A DNA stretch of 64,000 nt from Streptomyces sp. HmicA12 (GTDB taxonomy: Bacteria; Actinomycetota; Actinomycetes; Streptomycetales; Streptomycetaceae), in NCBI RefSeq assembly GCF_000373565.1, contig NZ_KB891805.1, forward strand, positions 149,462-213,461. The letters run 5' to 3'. Made by a program: the position numbers and the translations under genes. Under the pieces are notes generated by a model. The model was not told the origin of the DNA, ran no database searches, and saw only the letters and a list, made by a program, of their open reading frames with translations. This document shows, one piece after another, positions 25,462 through 33,640 of this stretch; the first letter of the stretch is position 1, and the number at the start of each line of letters is the position of its first letter.

Positions 25462-27261
25462 TCAGCGCCGGGCATATTCGCGGAAGCCACGGCCCGTCTT
25501 GCGGCCGAGGCAGCCCGCGGCCACCAGGTGCTCGAGCAGCGGCGCGGGCGCGAGGCCCGGGTCGCGGAACTCGCGGTGCAGCACCTTCTCGATGGCCAAC
25601 GAGACGTCCAGGCCGACCACGTCGAGGAGTTCGAACGGCCCCATCGGGTAACCGCCGCCGAGCTTCATCGCGGCGTCGATGTCGTCGAGCGACGCGTAGT
25701 GCTCCTGGACCATCTTGACCGCGTTGTTCAGGTACGGGAACAGCAAAGCGTTCACGATGAACCCGGCCCGGTCGCCGCAGTCCACCGGGTGCTTGCGGAT
25801 CTGCAGGGTCAGATCGCGGACGGTGGCGTGCACGTCCTCCGCGGTCAGCACGGTCCGCACGACCTCGACGAGCTTCATCGCCGGGGCCGGGTTGAAGAAG
25901 TGCATCCCGATGACGTCCTGCGGCCGCGAGGTGGCGCGGGCGCAGGCGACGACCGGCAGCGACGAGGTCGTGGTGGCCAGGATCGCGCCCGGCTTGCAGA
26001 CCTTGTCGAACGTCGCGAACAGCTGCTGCTTGATCTCCAGGTCCTCGGCGACCGCCTCCAGGGCCAGGTCGACATCGGCGAAGGCCTCGTACGAACCGGC
26101 CGGGGTGATCAGGGCCAGCGTGGTCTCGGCGGCCTCCGCCGTCATCCGGCCCTTGTCGACAGACCGCTTCAGCGACTTGCCGATACGGGCCTTCGCCGCC
26201 TCCGCCTTCTCCTCGCTGCGGGCCGCGAGCACGACCGCGTGCCCGGCCTTCGCGAAGACCTCGGCGATGCCGGAGGCCATGGTGCCCGAGCCCGCGACAC
26301 CCACGGAGCGGACGGTGCGGAAGGGGGCGGCGACGGCGTCGGTCAGCGGCGTCAGCGCGTCCCGCACCACCACCGAACTGCCCGGCTCCTCGTACGTGTA
26401 GAAGCCGCGGCCCGTCTTGCGTCCGGTCAGCCCCGCCTCGCTGAGCTGCTTGAGGATGGGCGCGGGCGCGTGCAGCCGGTCGTGCGACTCGGAGTACATG
26501 GCGTCGAGGACGGTACGCGCGGTGTCGATCCCGATCAGGTCGAGCAGGGCGAGCGGGCCCATCGGCAGGCCGCAGCCCAGCTTCATCGCGGCGTCGATGT
26601 CCTCGCGGGACGCGTACTTCGCCTCGTACATCGCGGCGGCCTGGTTGAGGTAGCCGAACAGCAGCCCGTCGGCGACGAAACCGGGGCGGTCACCGACGGC
26701 CACCGGCTCCTTGCCCAATTCGATCGCGAGGTCGGTGACGGCGGCGACGGCGGTCGGCGCCGTGAGCACGGACGAGACGACCTCGACGAGCTTCATCGCG
26801 GGGGCCGGGTTGAAGAAGTGCAGCCCCAGGACCCGCTCGGGCCGGGCCGAGTCGGCGGCCAGCCGGGTCACGGACAGGGCGTTCGTCCCGGTCGCGAGGA
26901 CGGTGTCGGGGCGGACGACGCCGTCCAGGGCGCGGAAGATCTGCTGCTTGATCTCGTACGACTCCGGGGCGACCTCGATGACGAGGTCGGCGTCGGCCGC
27001 GGCCTGCAGATCGGTGAACGTGCGGAACCGGGCCAGCAGATCGGCCCGCTCCCGCTCGGTGAGGTGCTCGCGGCGCACCGCACGCGCCGTCGAGGCCTCC
27101 AGGGAGGCGACGGCCTGCGCGGTGGCGGCCTCGCTGATGTCGATGCCGACGACCTCGCGGCCCGCACGGGCGAGGACTTCGGCGATACCGGTGCCCATCG
27201 TGCCGAGCCCGACGACGGCGACGGTGGAGATGCGGGACACAGGGGACAGAGGAGCGTCCAT
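25462..27261 (-). CDS. 3-hydroxyacyl-CoA dehydrogenase, tandem duplicated (two full modules)
   Basis: 599 residues from ATG 27261 with a GGAG site upstream. It contains two consecutive 3-hydroxybutyryl-CoA dehydrogenase modules of ~285 residues. Module 1 has NAD motif VVGLGTMGTGIAEVLARAG, then LGLHFFNPAPAMKLVEVV and GCGLPMGPLALLDLIG. Module 2 repeats these as VAGSGTMASGIAEVFAKAG, IGMHFFNPAPAMKLVEVV and GGGYPMGPFELLDVVG. Module 2 has the altered nucleotide-binding start SGTMAS. It interconverts acetoacetyl-CoA and 3-hydroxybutyryl-CoA type substrates. A gene supplying crotonyl-CoA precursors next to the ccr cluster makes metabolic sense. Confidence 0.92.
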   Translation of the reverse strand: MDAPLSPVSRISTVAVVGLGTMGTGIAEVLARAGREVVGIDISEAATAQAVASLEASTARAVRREHLTERERADLLARFRTFTDLQAAADADLVIEVAPESYEIKQQIFRALDGVVRPDTVLATGTNALSVTRLAADSARPERVLGLHFFNPAPAMKLVEVVSSVLTAPTAVAAVTDLAIELGKEPVAVGDRPGFVADGLLFGYLNQAAAMYEAKYASREDIDAAMKLGCGLPMGPLALLDLIGIDTARTVLDAMYSESHDRLHAPAPILKQLSEAGLTGRKTGRGFYTYEEPGSSVVVRDALTPLTDAVAAPFRTVRSVGVAGSGTMASGIAEVFAKAGHAVVLAARSEEKAEAAKARIGKSLKRSVDKGRMTAEAAETTLALITPAGSYEAFADVDLALEAVAEDLEIKQQLFATFDKVCKPGAILATTTSSLPVVACARATSRPQDVIGMHFFNPAPAMKLVEVVRTVLTAEDVHATVRDLTLQIRKHPVDCGDRAGFIVNALLFPYLNNAVKMVQEHYASLDDIDAAMKLGGGYPMGPFELLDVVGLDVSLAIEKVLHREFRDPGLAPAPLLEHLVAAGCLGRKTGRGFREYARR

Positions 27262-27602
27262 CCGGGGACTCCAGAAGTGAGGGTGACGACCGAGGGCGCA
27301 CGCGATCACGCCACATGGCGGGCGGCGTGCGGGAATTGAGCGCGCGGCGCACAAGCTGCGGAGCGCGGGCTCATGAAAGGTGAATGAGGGTGGAACCGAC
27401 CGGCCCTGTCCCAAGCCGTGTCGTACCGAACCAACGGGCACTCGCGGCGGCTGCGTCACCAGGCCGCCATGAGTGGCACTGCGGGAAGTGTGCCCCGCTC
27501 ACATGAGATTAACCGGCGAGTAACGAGCGCGCCAGTCCTCGTCGTTGACGAGTCTGTGTGATCTACGTCGCCGCTGACCCGGCGCGACGTAGCCTCGACT
27601 GC
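27262..27602. other. Divergent promoter gap
   Basis: 341 bases between the dehydrogenase and HEAT-repeat genes, no credible gene. It contains an imperfect dyad TTAACC-ggc-GAGTAA at 27510-27524, reminiscent of TetR-type sites, and a candidate -10 box TAGCCT at 27590-27595, 7 bases before the HEAT gene ATG. Nothing else stood out. Confidence 0.35.
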
Positions 27603-28175
27603 ATGGACGAAGAGTCGCGAACGGTGACACAACGCATCCGGAAGGAATCCGGTGGCACCCCCGCCTTCGAGCAGCTCGCCACCACGGACGACCACGACGG
27701 TCTCGCCGCGGTCCTCACCGCACCCGAACAGCCGCTGTGGGCCCGCGAGTTCGTGGCCTACCGGCTGGGCATGGCGGGCGACCGCCGCGCCTTCGAGGCC
27801 CTCGTCCTGCTCCTGAACCATCGCGACCCCGAGCGCTGCGCGTCCGCGGCGCACGCCCTCGCCGCCCTCGGCGACCCGCGCACGGCCCGTGCGGCGGCGG
27901 CCCTGGCCACGAACGAGCTCCGCGTCGCCTACGCCCTCCACCCGGTCCGCCTGCTGACCCAGCTGCGCGCCCCCGAATCGGCCCCGGCCCTGATCACCAC
28001 CCTGCGCCGCCGTCTCGCCCCGCACGACCCGTACCGCAAGGTGGCCCTCGCCTGCGTGGAGGGCCTCGGCAGCCTGGCGGACCCGCGGGCGAGGGAGGTC
28101 CTCAAGGAGGCGGCCACCCATCCGCGTCTGGCGATGGCGGCGGAGGCGGCACTGGCGAGGCTGCCGCCCGCGTGA
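27603..28175 (+). CDS. HEAT-repeat protein
   Basis: 190 residues from ATG 27603; the frame is open to 27558, but no ribosome site precedes either start. A TAGCCT box ends 7 nt before ATG 27603, suggesting a leaderless transcript. Residues ~55-185 form four or five HEAT-like helical pairs, for example AFEALVLLLNHRDPERCASA and VALACVEGLGSLADPRAREV, giving an alpha-solenoid of the PBS-lyase/adaptin type. No catalytic residues. Probably a protein-protein scaffold; partner unknown. Confidence 0.8.
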   Translation: MDEESRTVTQRIRKESGGTPAFEQLATTDDHDGLAAVLTAPEQPLWAREFVAYRLGMAGDRRAFEALVLLLNHRDPERCASAAHALAALGDPRTARAAAALATNELRVAYALHPVRLLTQLRAPESAPALITTLRRRLAPHDPYRKVALACVEGLGSLADPRAREVLKEAATHPRLAMAAEAALARLPPA

Positions 28176-28179
28176 GGGA

Positions 28180-28707
28180 TCAGGGGCGCGGAGCCAGGGC
28201 GCGCACGTACCGGATCTCCGGGACCGTCTCGCCCGCCACCTCGTACGGGGCCCGCGCGCCGTCCGCGACGAAGCCGGCCCGCTCGTAGAACCGGCGGGCC
28301 CGCGCGTTCCCCTCCAGGACCCAGAGCCGGATCACGGACCGGCCCGTGGCGGCGCTGTCCGCGAGACACACCCCCATCAGGGCCCGCCCGACGCCCGTGG
28401 ACAGCTGCTCCTCGCGTACGTAGAGCGCGTACAGCTCGCCGTCGCCCGGCGGTACGTCGGCGTCGCGGGTCGGCCCGTGACAGGCCCAGCCGACCACCGC
28501 CCCGGCGCGCTCGGCGACCAGGTCCGGATGCCGCCTGCCGAACGTCTCCCGCAGATGCGCGGTGACGTCCGGCACGCTCAGCGCGTCGAGATGGGCCCGC
28601 GGGAGCAGCCCCGCGTACGCGAACTGCCAGCCCCGCACGCGCACTTCGGCCACGGCGTCGCAGTCGCCGAGCGCCATGGGCCGGACGGTCAGGCCGTTCG
28701 CGCTCAC
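28180..28707 (-). CDS. GNAT-family N-acetyltransferase
   Basis: 175 residues from GTG 28707, overlapping the RidA-family stop by 3 nt (GTGA). Acetyl-CoA motif A is EQLSTGVGRALMGVCLADSA, followed by LWVLEGNARARRFYERAGF, both typical of GNAT enzymes. Substrate unknown. It is coupled to a RidA-type imine deaminase gene. Confidence 0.88.
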   Translation of the reverse strand: MSANGLTVRPMALGDCDAVAEVRVRGWQFAYAGLLPRAHLDALSVPDVTAHLRETFGRRHPDLVAERAGAVVGWACHGPTRDADVPPGDGELYALYVREEQLSTGVGRALMGVCLADSAATGRSVIRLWVLEGNARARRFYERAGFVADGARAPYEVAGETVPEIRYVRALAPRP

Positions 28708-29105
28708 TCCGGAAGCACCGCCCACGCCTCGACCTCCAGCAGGAACTCGGGGCCCATCAGTCCCGCGACCTGGACCGCCGAGGCCGCGGGCAGGCGGGCC
28801 GGGTCGAGGAACTCGTCGCGTGCCCTGCGCACCGAGGGCATGTCGGCCACGTCCGTCACGAAGTACGTCATCTTCACCACGTCCTCGAAGGTGGCACCGG
28901 CCGCGGCCAGGCACCGCCGCAGATTCTCGAAGACCTGCCGGGCCTGCGCCAGCGGATCGCCCGCGCCGACCAGTTGTCCCTTCTCGTCGAGGGCCAGCTG
29001 GCCGGACACGGCGACGAACCGCCCGCTGCCCAGCACCACATGGGTGTAGGCGGCGGCCGGCGCGACGCCGTCGGGGGCGGGGATGCGGGTGAGGTGAGTC
29101 GTCAT
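28704..29105 (-). CDS. RidA/YjgF-family protein
   Basis: 133 residues from ATG 29105, with GAGGA 7 nt upstream; GTG 29111 is possible. It has the RidA fold elements: THVVLGSGRFVAVSGQLALD, QARQVFENLRRCLAAAGATF and the C-terminal EFLLEVEAWAVLPE. The arginine that binds carboxylates in true 2-iminoacid deaminases is not evident at its usual place (I read AASAVQVAGL where RidA has R-x-A), so it may belong to another Rid subgroup. Cytoplasmic; cotranscribed with the GNAT gene. Confidence 0.85.
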   Translation of the reverse strand: MTTHLTRIPAPDGVAPAAAYTHVVLGSGRFVAVSGQLALDEKGQLVGAGDPLAQARQVFENLRRCLAAAGATFEDVVKMTYFVTDVADMPSVRRARDEFLDPARLPAASAVQVAGLMGPEFLLEVEAWAVLPE

Positions 29106-29180
29106 GCGCACATCCTCGCCCGCACGTGGTGGGCCCCGCTTCCGGTTATTCGGCCGCCCGGCGACCGCCGGGCCGTGGCG

Positions 29181-30248
29181 TCACAGAAGGGACAGCTGCG
29201 TCGGGCCGGACTCGACGGGGGCCTGCGCGGCGGGCTCCCGGTCGGGGATCCGCCGCCGCGCGGCCGCCCGGGAGGGCCCGATCCCGAACTCCTCGGCCAG
29301 CTCGTGCACCTGCCGGGTCACGCGTCGCTGGTACCACTTCGGAGCGTAGGCGCCCTCCGCGTACAGACGCTCGTAACGCCGTACGAGGTAGGGGTGGTGC
29401 TGCGCGAGCCAGGCCATGAACCACTCGCGCGCCCCTGGCCGCAGATGCAGCACGAGCGGTGTCACGGACGTGGCGCCCGCCCGGGCGACGGCCCTGACCG
29501 TCGCCCGCAGCTGGTCGGGGCGGTCGCCGAGGAACGGGATCACCGGCGCCATCAGCACCCCGCACCCGATCCCGGCGTCACTGAGGGCGCGTACGACGTC
29601 GAGGCGTCGCTCGGGCGCGGGGGTGCCCGGCTCGACGGTGCGCCACAGCTCCTGGTCCACGAAGCCGACGGACACCGAGATCCCGACGTCGGTCACCTCG
29701 GCGGCCTGCCGCAGGAGCGGGAGGTCGCGCAGGATCAGCGTGCCCTTCGTGAGCACGCTGAACGGGTTCGCGTAGTCGCGCAGCGCCTCGATGATGCCGG
29801 GCATCAACCGGTAGCGCCCCTCGGCCCGTTGGTAGCAGTCGACGTTCGTGCCCATCGCTATGTGCTCACCGTGCCAGCTCCGCGAGGCGAGATGGCGGCG
29901 CAGCAGCTGCGGCGCGTTCACCTTCACCACGATCTGGCTGTCGAAGCCGAGCCCGGTGTCCAGGTCCAGGTACCGGTGGGTGTTGCGGGCGAAGCAGTAC
30001 ACGCAGGCGTGGGTGCAGCCCCGGTACGGATTGACCGTCCACTCGAACGGCATCCGGGACGCGCCCGGCACCCGGTTCACGATCGACCGGGCCCGGATCT
30101 CGTGGAACGTCACTCCACGGAACTCGGGGGTGTCGACGGTGCGGCTCACCACCGTGTCCGCGCCGAACAGCGCGGCGTCCCGGGCCCGGCCGTGGTCGAC
30201 GGGACCGGCCCCGGGGCCCGCGGGATCCGTGAGGTTCTCCCAGCGCAT
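29181..30248 (-). CDS. Radical SAM protein of the spore-photoproduct-lyase-like (Rv2578c) family
   Basis: 355 residues from ATG 30248. The cluster-binding CTHACVYC (C-x3-C-x2-C, ~residues 78-85) lies in PYRGCTHACVYCFARNTHRY, typical of the Rv2578c/SplB-like group. A radical SAM barrel follows (GTNVDCYQRAEGRYRLMPGI, VLTKGTLILRDLPLL). The protein ends TQLSLL, close to the QL[SD]LF consensus for binding the DNA polymerase sliding clamp. A GAAC-ACAT-GTTC SOS-type box lies 33 bases upstream. A DNA-repair role is inferred from these features; the reaction is not known. Confidence 0.9.
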   Translation of the reverse strand: MRWENLTDPAGPGAGPVDHGRARDAALFGADTVVSRTVDTPEFRGVTFHEIRARSIVNRVPGASRMPFEWTVNPYRGCTHACVYCFARNTHRYLDLDTGLGFDSQIVVKVNAPQLLRRHLASRSWHGEHIAMGTNVDCYQRAEGRYRLMPGIIEALRDYANPFSVLTKGTLILRDLPLLRQAAEVTDVGISVSVGFVDQELWRTVEPGTPAPERRLDVVRALSDAGIGCGVLMAPVIPFLGDRPDQLRATVRAVARAGATSVTPLVLHLRPGAREWFMAWLAQHHPYLVRRYERLYAEGAYAPKWYQRRVTRQVHELAEEFGIGPSRAAARRRIPDREPAAQAPVESGPTQLSLL

Positions 30249-30280
30249 GACGCCTCCTCGCTAGCACTGACCCCAGAATA

Positions 30281-30292
30281 GAACACATGTTC
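30281..30292. promoter_or_regulatory. LexA (SOS) box
   Basis: GAAC-ACAT-GTTC matches the actinobacterial LexA consensus GAAC-N4-GTTC exactly at its core. It is 33 bases upstream of the radical SAM gene and 102 bases upstream of the divergent SRPBCC gene. Damage-inducible control of the radical SAM gene is the natural reading. Confidence 0.7.
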
Positions 30293-30393
30293 CCTTGATC
30301 GTGCGAACCCCGATTTTGGCGGGCGGTACGCGGGGTGGTTGGCTTGGTCCACCCTTGAAAGACCCCGAAGAACCAAGTGCTGGAGGAAGAGCC

Positions 30394-30837
30394 ATGGCGC
30401 AGGTCGAGGCCACCACGGAGCGGGTCGTCGCCGCCAAGCCGGACGACGTGTTCGACGCCCTCGCCGACTACAACGGCACCCGCGCGAAGCTGCTGCCCGA
30501 GCACTTCAGCGAGTACGAGGTGCGCGAGGGCGGCGACGGTGAGGGCACCGTCGTGCACTGGAAGCTCCAGGCCACCAGCAAGCGCGTCCGCGACTGCCTG
30601 CTCGACGTCTCCGAGCCGACCGACGGCGAGCTCGTCGAGAAGGACCGCAACTCGTCGATGGTGACCACGTGGCGCGTCACGCCGGCCGGTGACGACAAGT
30701 CCCGCGTCGTCGTCTCCACCGTCTGGAACGGCGCGGGCGGCATCGGCGGCTTCTTCGAGAAGACCTTCGCGCCCAAGGGTCTCGGCCGGATCTACGACGC
30801 CGTGCTCGACAAGCTGGCCACCGAGGTCGAGAAGTAG
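30394..30837 (+). CDS. SRPBCC (START-like) family protein
   Basis: 147 residues from ATG 30394, 7 nt after a GGAGGA ribosome site. It begins AQVEATTERVVAAKPDDVFD and continues ALADYNGTRAKLLPEHFSEY, with a Thr/Val-rich beta sheet and a long C-terminal helix GRIYDAVLDKLATEVEK, the helix-grip fold of polyketide-cyclase/dehydrase-like proteins. It probably binds a hydrophobic ligand; the ligand is unknown. Single gene with its own terminator. Confidence 0.87.
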   Translation: MAQVEATTERVVAAKPDDVFDALADYNGTRAKLLPEHFSEYEVREGGDGEGTVVHWKLQATSKRVRDCLLDVSEPTDGELVEKDRNSSMVTTWRVTPAGDDKSRVVVSTVWNGAGGIGGFFEKTFAPKGLGRIYDAVLDKLATEVEK

Positions 30838-30860
30838 CGCACGACGTAACGCGCGCTTCA

Positions 30861-30895
30861 CGGTGAGCACTTGGGCACGGCCGGAGTGCTCACCG
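30861..30895 (+). terminator. Intrinsic terminator of the SRPBCC gene
   Basis: CGGTGAGCACT (30861-30871) and AGTGCTCACCG (30885-30895) form a perfect 11-bp stem with a 13-base loop, followed by TTTCG, 23 bases past the stop. Confidence 0.75.
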
Positions 30896-31052
30896 TTTCG
30901 AGTGGTTTTCGTTTCGCGCCGGTTGTACGCCGTAGGGCTCCGACCGGCGCATACGCCCGTCGGGCCCGCCTGAACAGCGATTCGTCGCGCTTGCTCCCTG
31001 TTGTCGCGCAATGCGAGAAATGGGCGCGCAAGGGTGACGAGGGGAGCTGCAG

Positions 31053-33473
31053 GTGGGCACGACGACGCTGGTGACCGAGACGGTCGGGGAGCCGGTCACG
31101 GCACCTCCACCGCCCGTGACGGACCGCCCACCGGTCCAACCCGCCGACCCCGCACCGCAGTTGCCGGACCACGGTCTCAGCCCGAGCCGGGTCCGCATGG
31201 TGTTCGTCGGGCTGATGCTCGCGCTGCTCCTCGCCGCGCTGGAGCAGATGATCGTCGCCACCGCGCTCCCGAAGATCGTCGGTGAGCTGCACGGCCTGGA
31301 CAAGATGTCCTGGGCGATCACCGCCTACCTGCTGACCTCCACCATCGGCCTGCCGATCTACGGGAAGCTCGGCGACCTCTTCGGCCGCAAAGGCGTCTTC
31401 CAGTTCGCCATCGTCGTGTTCATCATCGGCTCCGCGCTCGCGGGCCGCGCCCAGAACATGGACCAGCTCATCGCCTTCCGCGCGCTCCAGGGCGTCGGCG
31501 CGGGCGGCCTCATGATCGGCGTACAGGCGATCATGGGCGACATCGTGCCGCCGCGCGAACGCGGGCGCTACATGGGCCTGATCGGCGCCGCGTTCGGCCT
31601 CGCCTCGGTCGCGGGCCCGCTGCTCGGCGGCTACTTCACCGACCACCTCTCCTGGCGCTGGTGCTTCTACATCAACGTCCCCTTCGGCCTCGTCACCCTC
31701 GCCGTGACGGCCGTGGTCCTCAAGCTCCCCAAGCCGACGAAGAAGGCCCGCCTCGACGTGCCGGGCGCGCTGCTGCTGGCCGCCGCCTCGACCTGCCTGG
31801 TACTGCTGACCAGTTGGGGCGGCACGGAGTACGAGTGGGGCGACCGCGTCATCATCGGGCTCGGCGTCGGAGCGGTCCTGTCCTGCGCGCTCTTCGTCGT
31901 CGCCGAGAAGTACGCGGCCGAACCCCTCATCCCGTTGCGCCTGTTCCGCGACTCGGTGTTCAACCTCAGCGGCCTGGTCGGCATGGTCGTCGGCGTCGCG
32001 CTCTTCGGAGCGGCCAGTTACCTGCCGACCTTCCTGCAGATGGTCGACGGCGCCACGGCCACGGAGTCCGGCCTGCTCATGCTCCCGATGATGGGCGGTG
32101 TGGTCGGCGCCTCGATCATCTCCGGCCAACTCATCAGCCACACAGGGCGGTACAAGCTCTACCCGATCCTCGGCGGCGCCCTGTCGACCCTCGGCATGTA
32201 CCTCCTCTCCCGCCTGGAGGTCGACACCCCGCGCCTCGAGTACAGCGTCTACATGGCCGTGCTGGGCGCCGGCATCGGCCTGATCATGCCGGTCCTCGTG
32301 CTCGCCGTGCAGAACGCGGTCCGCCCCTCCGACCTCGGCACCGCCACCAGCGCCAACAACTACTTCCGGCAGATCGGCGGCAGCGTCGGCGCCGCGATCT
32401 TCGGCACGCTCTTCGCCGACCGGCTCGCCGACTCCCTCGCCGACCGGCTGCCCACCGGCGGACACCTGCCGGACGCCGAATCGATCACCCCGCAGCTCGT
32501 GCACGCGATGCCCGAGGCGCTGCGCACGCCGTACATCGAGGCGTACGCCGACGCGATGCCCCGGATCTTCCTCTACTTGGTGCCGGTCCTCCTCCTGGGC
32601 CTGGTCCTCGCCTTCTTCCTCAAGGAGACACCCCTCTTGTCCAGCGCCGCCCCTTCTCCCGAGAACACCGTCGTGCCCGCCGTCCCCGCCCAGGAGCGTG
32701 CCGCGTCCTACGCCGCCGGGGTCCCGGTCTGCGGTACCGTTCAGCACCCCGACGGCACCGTCGTGCCGCGCGCCGCGCTCACGCTCATCGATGTCGGCGG
32801 CACCCAGATCGGGCGCGGCGCGAGCGGCGAGGACGGCCGGTACGCCCTGTCGACGCCCGGCGTCGGCTCGTACGTACTGATCGCGGCGGCCGGCGGGCAC
32901 CAGCCGCAGGCCGTGACGGTGACGGTCGGGGAGCGCCCCGTCGAGCTGGACGTCGTGCTCGGCGGAGCCGGGCGCCTCGCGGGCTCGGTCGTCACCGCGG
33001 ACGGAACCCCCGTACGGGACGCGATCGTCACGCTGACGAACGTGCACGGCGAGGTCGTCGCCACCACGCGCAGCGGGCGCGAGGGCGGTTACGTCATCAC
33101 GGAGCTGGTCGCGGGCGAGTACACCCTGGCGGCGAGCGCCCCCGCGTTCCGGCCCGCCGCGCTCCCGGTCACCGTCATGGCCTCGCGCGAGACCCGGCAG
33201 GACGTGGAGCTGGCGGGCGGGGCGGTCCTGCGCGGCACGGTGCGGGCCAGTGGCGGGCGTCCCGTGGAGGACGCCCGGGTCACGCTGCTCGACGCGGCGG
33301 GCAACGTGGTCGACACCCTGACGACGGGCGCGGACGGCACGTTCCGCTTCGTGGACCTGTCGTCGGGCGAGTACACGGTCATCGCGGCGGGCTACCCGCC
33401 GGTGGCGACGGTTCTCCAGGTGGCCGGGGGTGGCCGTACCGAACGCGACCTTCAGCTCGGTCACGAGGATTAG
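31053..33473 (+). CDS. MFS (DHA2, 14-TM) exporter fused to three carboxypeptidase-regulatory-like domains
   Basis: 806 residues from GTG 31053 with GGGGAG upstream. Residues ~45-525 are a 14-helix drug:H+ antiporter: [20 protein letters not shown], then motif [17 protein letters not shown], the [20 protein letters not shown] motif C region, and [20 protein letters not shown]. From ~residue 550 to the end are three ~85-residue beta-sandwich repeats, each with the pattern G-x-V-x-x-x-D/G-G-x-P-V-x-x-A-x-V-x-L and closing on a Y-x-[LV] strand plus L-x-G. This is a CarboxypepD_reg-like triplet. With 14 helices both ends should be cytoplasmic, an unusual place for these normally extracellular domains. 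Confidence 0.92.
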   Translation: MGTTTLVTETVGEPVTAPPPPVTDRPPVQPADPAPQLPDHGLSPSRVRMVFVGLMLALLLAALEQMIVATALPKIVGELHGLDKMSWAITAYLLTSTIGLPIYGKLGDLFGRKGVFQFAIVVFIIGSALAGRAQNMDQLIAFRALQGVGAGGLMIGVQAIMGDIVPPRERGRYMGLIGAAFGLASVAGPLLGGYFTDHLSWRWCFYINVPFGLVTLAVTAVVLKLPKPTKKARLDVPGALLLAAASTCLVLLTSWGGTEYEWGDRVIIGLGVGAVLSCALFVVAEKYAAEPLIPLRLFRDSVFNLSGLVGMVVGVALFGAASYLPTFLQMVDGATATESGLLMLPMMGGVVGASIISGQLISHTGRYKLYPILGGALSTLGMYLLSRLEVDTPRLEYSVYMAVLGAGIGLIMPVLVLAVQNAVRPSDLGTATSANNYFRQIGGSVGAAIFGTLFADRLADSLADRLPTGGHLPDAESITPQLVHAMPEALRTPYIEAYADAMPRIFLYLVPVLLLGLVLAFFLKETPLLSSAAPSPENTVVPAVPAQERAASYAAGVPVCGTVQHPDGTVVPRAALTLIDVGGTQIGRGASGEDGRYALSTPGVGSYVLIAAAGGHQPQAVTVTVGERPVELDVVLGGAGRLAGSVVTADGTPVRDAIVTLTNVHGEVVATTRSGREGGYVITELVAGEYTLAASAPAFRPAALPVTVMASRETRQDVELAGGAVLRGTVRASGGRPVEDARVTLLDAAGNVVDTLTTGADGTFRFVDLSSGEYTVIAAGYPPVATVLQVAGGGRTERDLQLGHED

Positions 33474-33478
33474 CGGCT

Positions 33479-33520
33479 GCGGGCCGGTGGGAACTGCGCG
33501 ACCAGCCCCCACCGGCCCGC
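33479..33520. repeat. Dispersed inverted-repeat element, short copy
   Basis: GCGGGCCGGTGGG and CCCACCGGCCCGC flank AACTGCGCGACCAGCC, so the outer arms of the element are fused with most of the interior lost. It starts 5 bases after the MFS stop codon and forms a compact 12-13 bp hairpin, plausible as its terminator. Confidence 0.65.
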
Positions 33521-33640
33521 GGGTCACTGCGCCCCTCAGGCCCCAATTCACCGGTAAACCCGACCCGTTGACCGGCCGAGCCGTACCGTGGAAAGAGGCG
33601 GCGCGCACCCCCCGGCGCGCCGGGCGGAAGGAGCGCGGCC

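Noticed and set aside
27510..27524. TTAACC-ggc-GAGTAA as a firm fatty-acid operator
   Set aside because: Only 4 of 6 positions pair. Mentioned in the gap entry but too weak to call.
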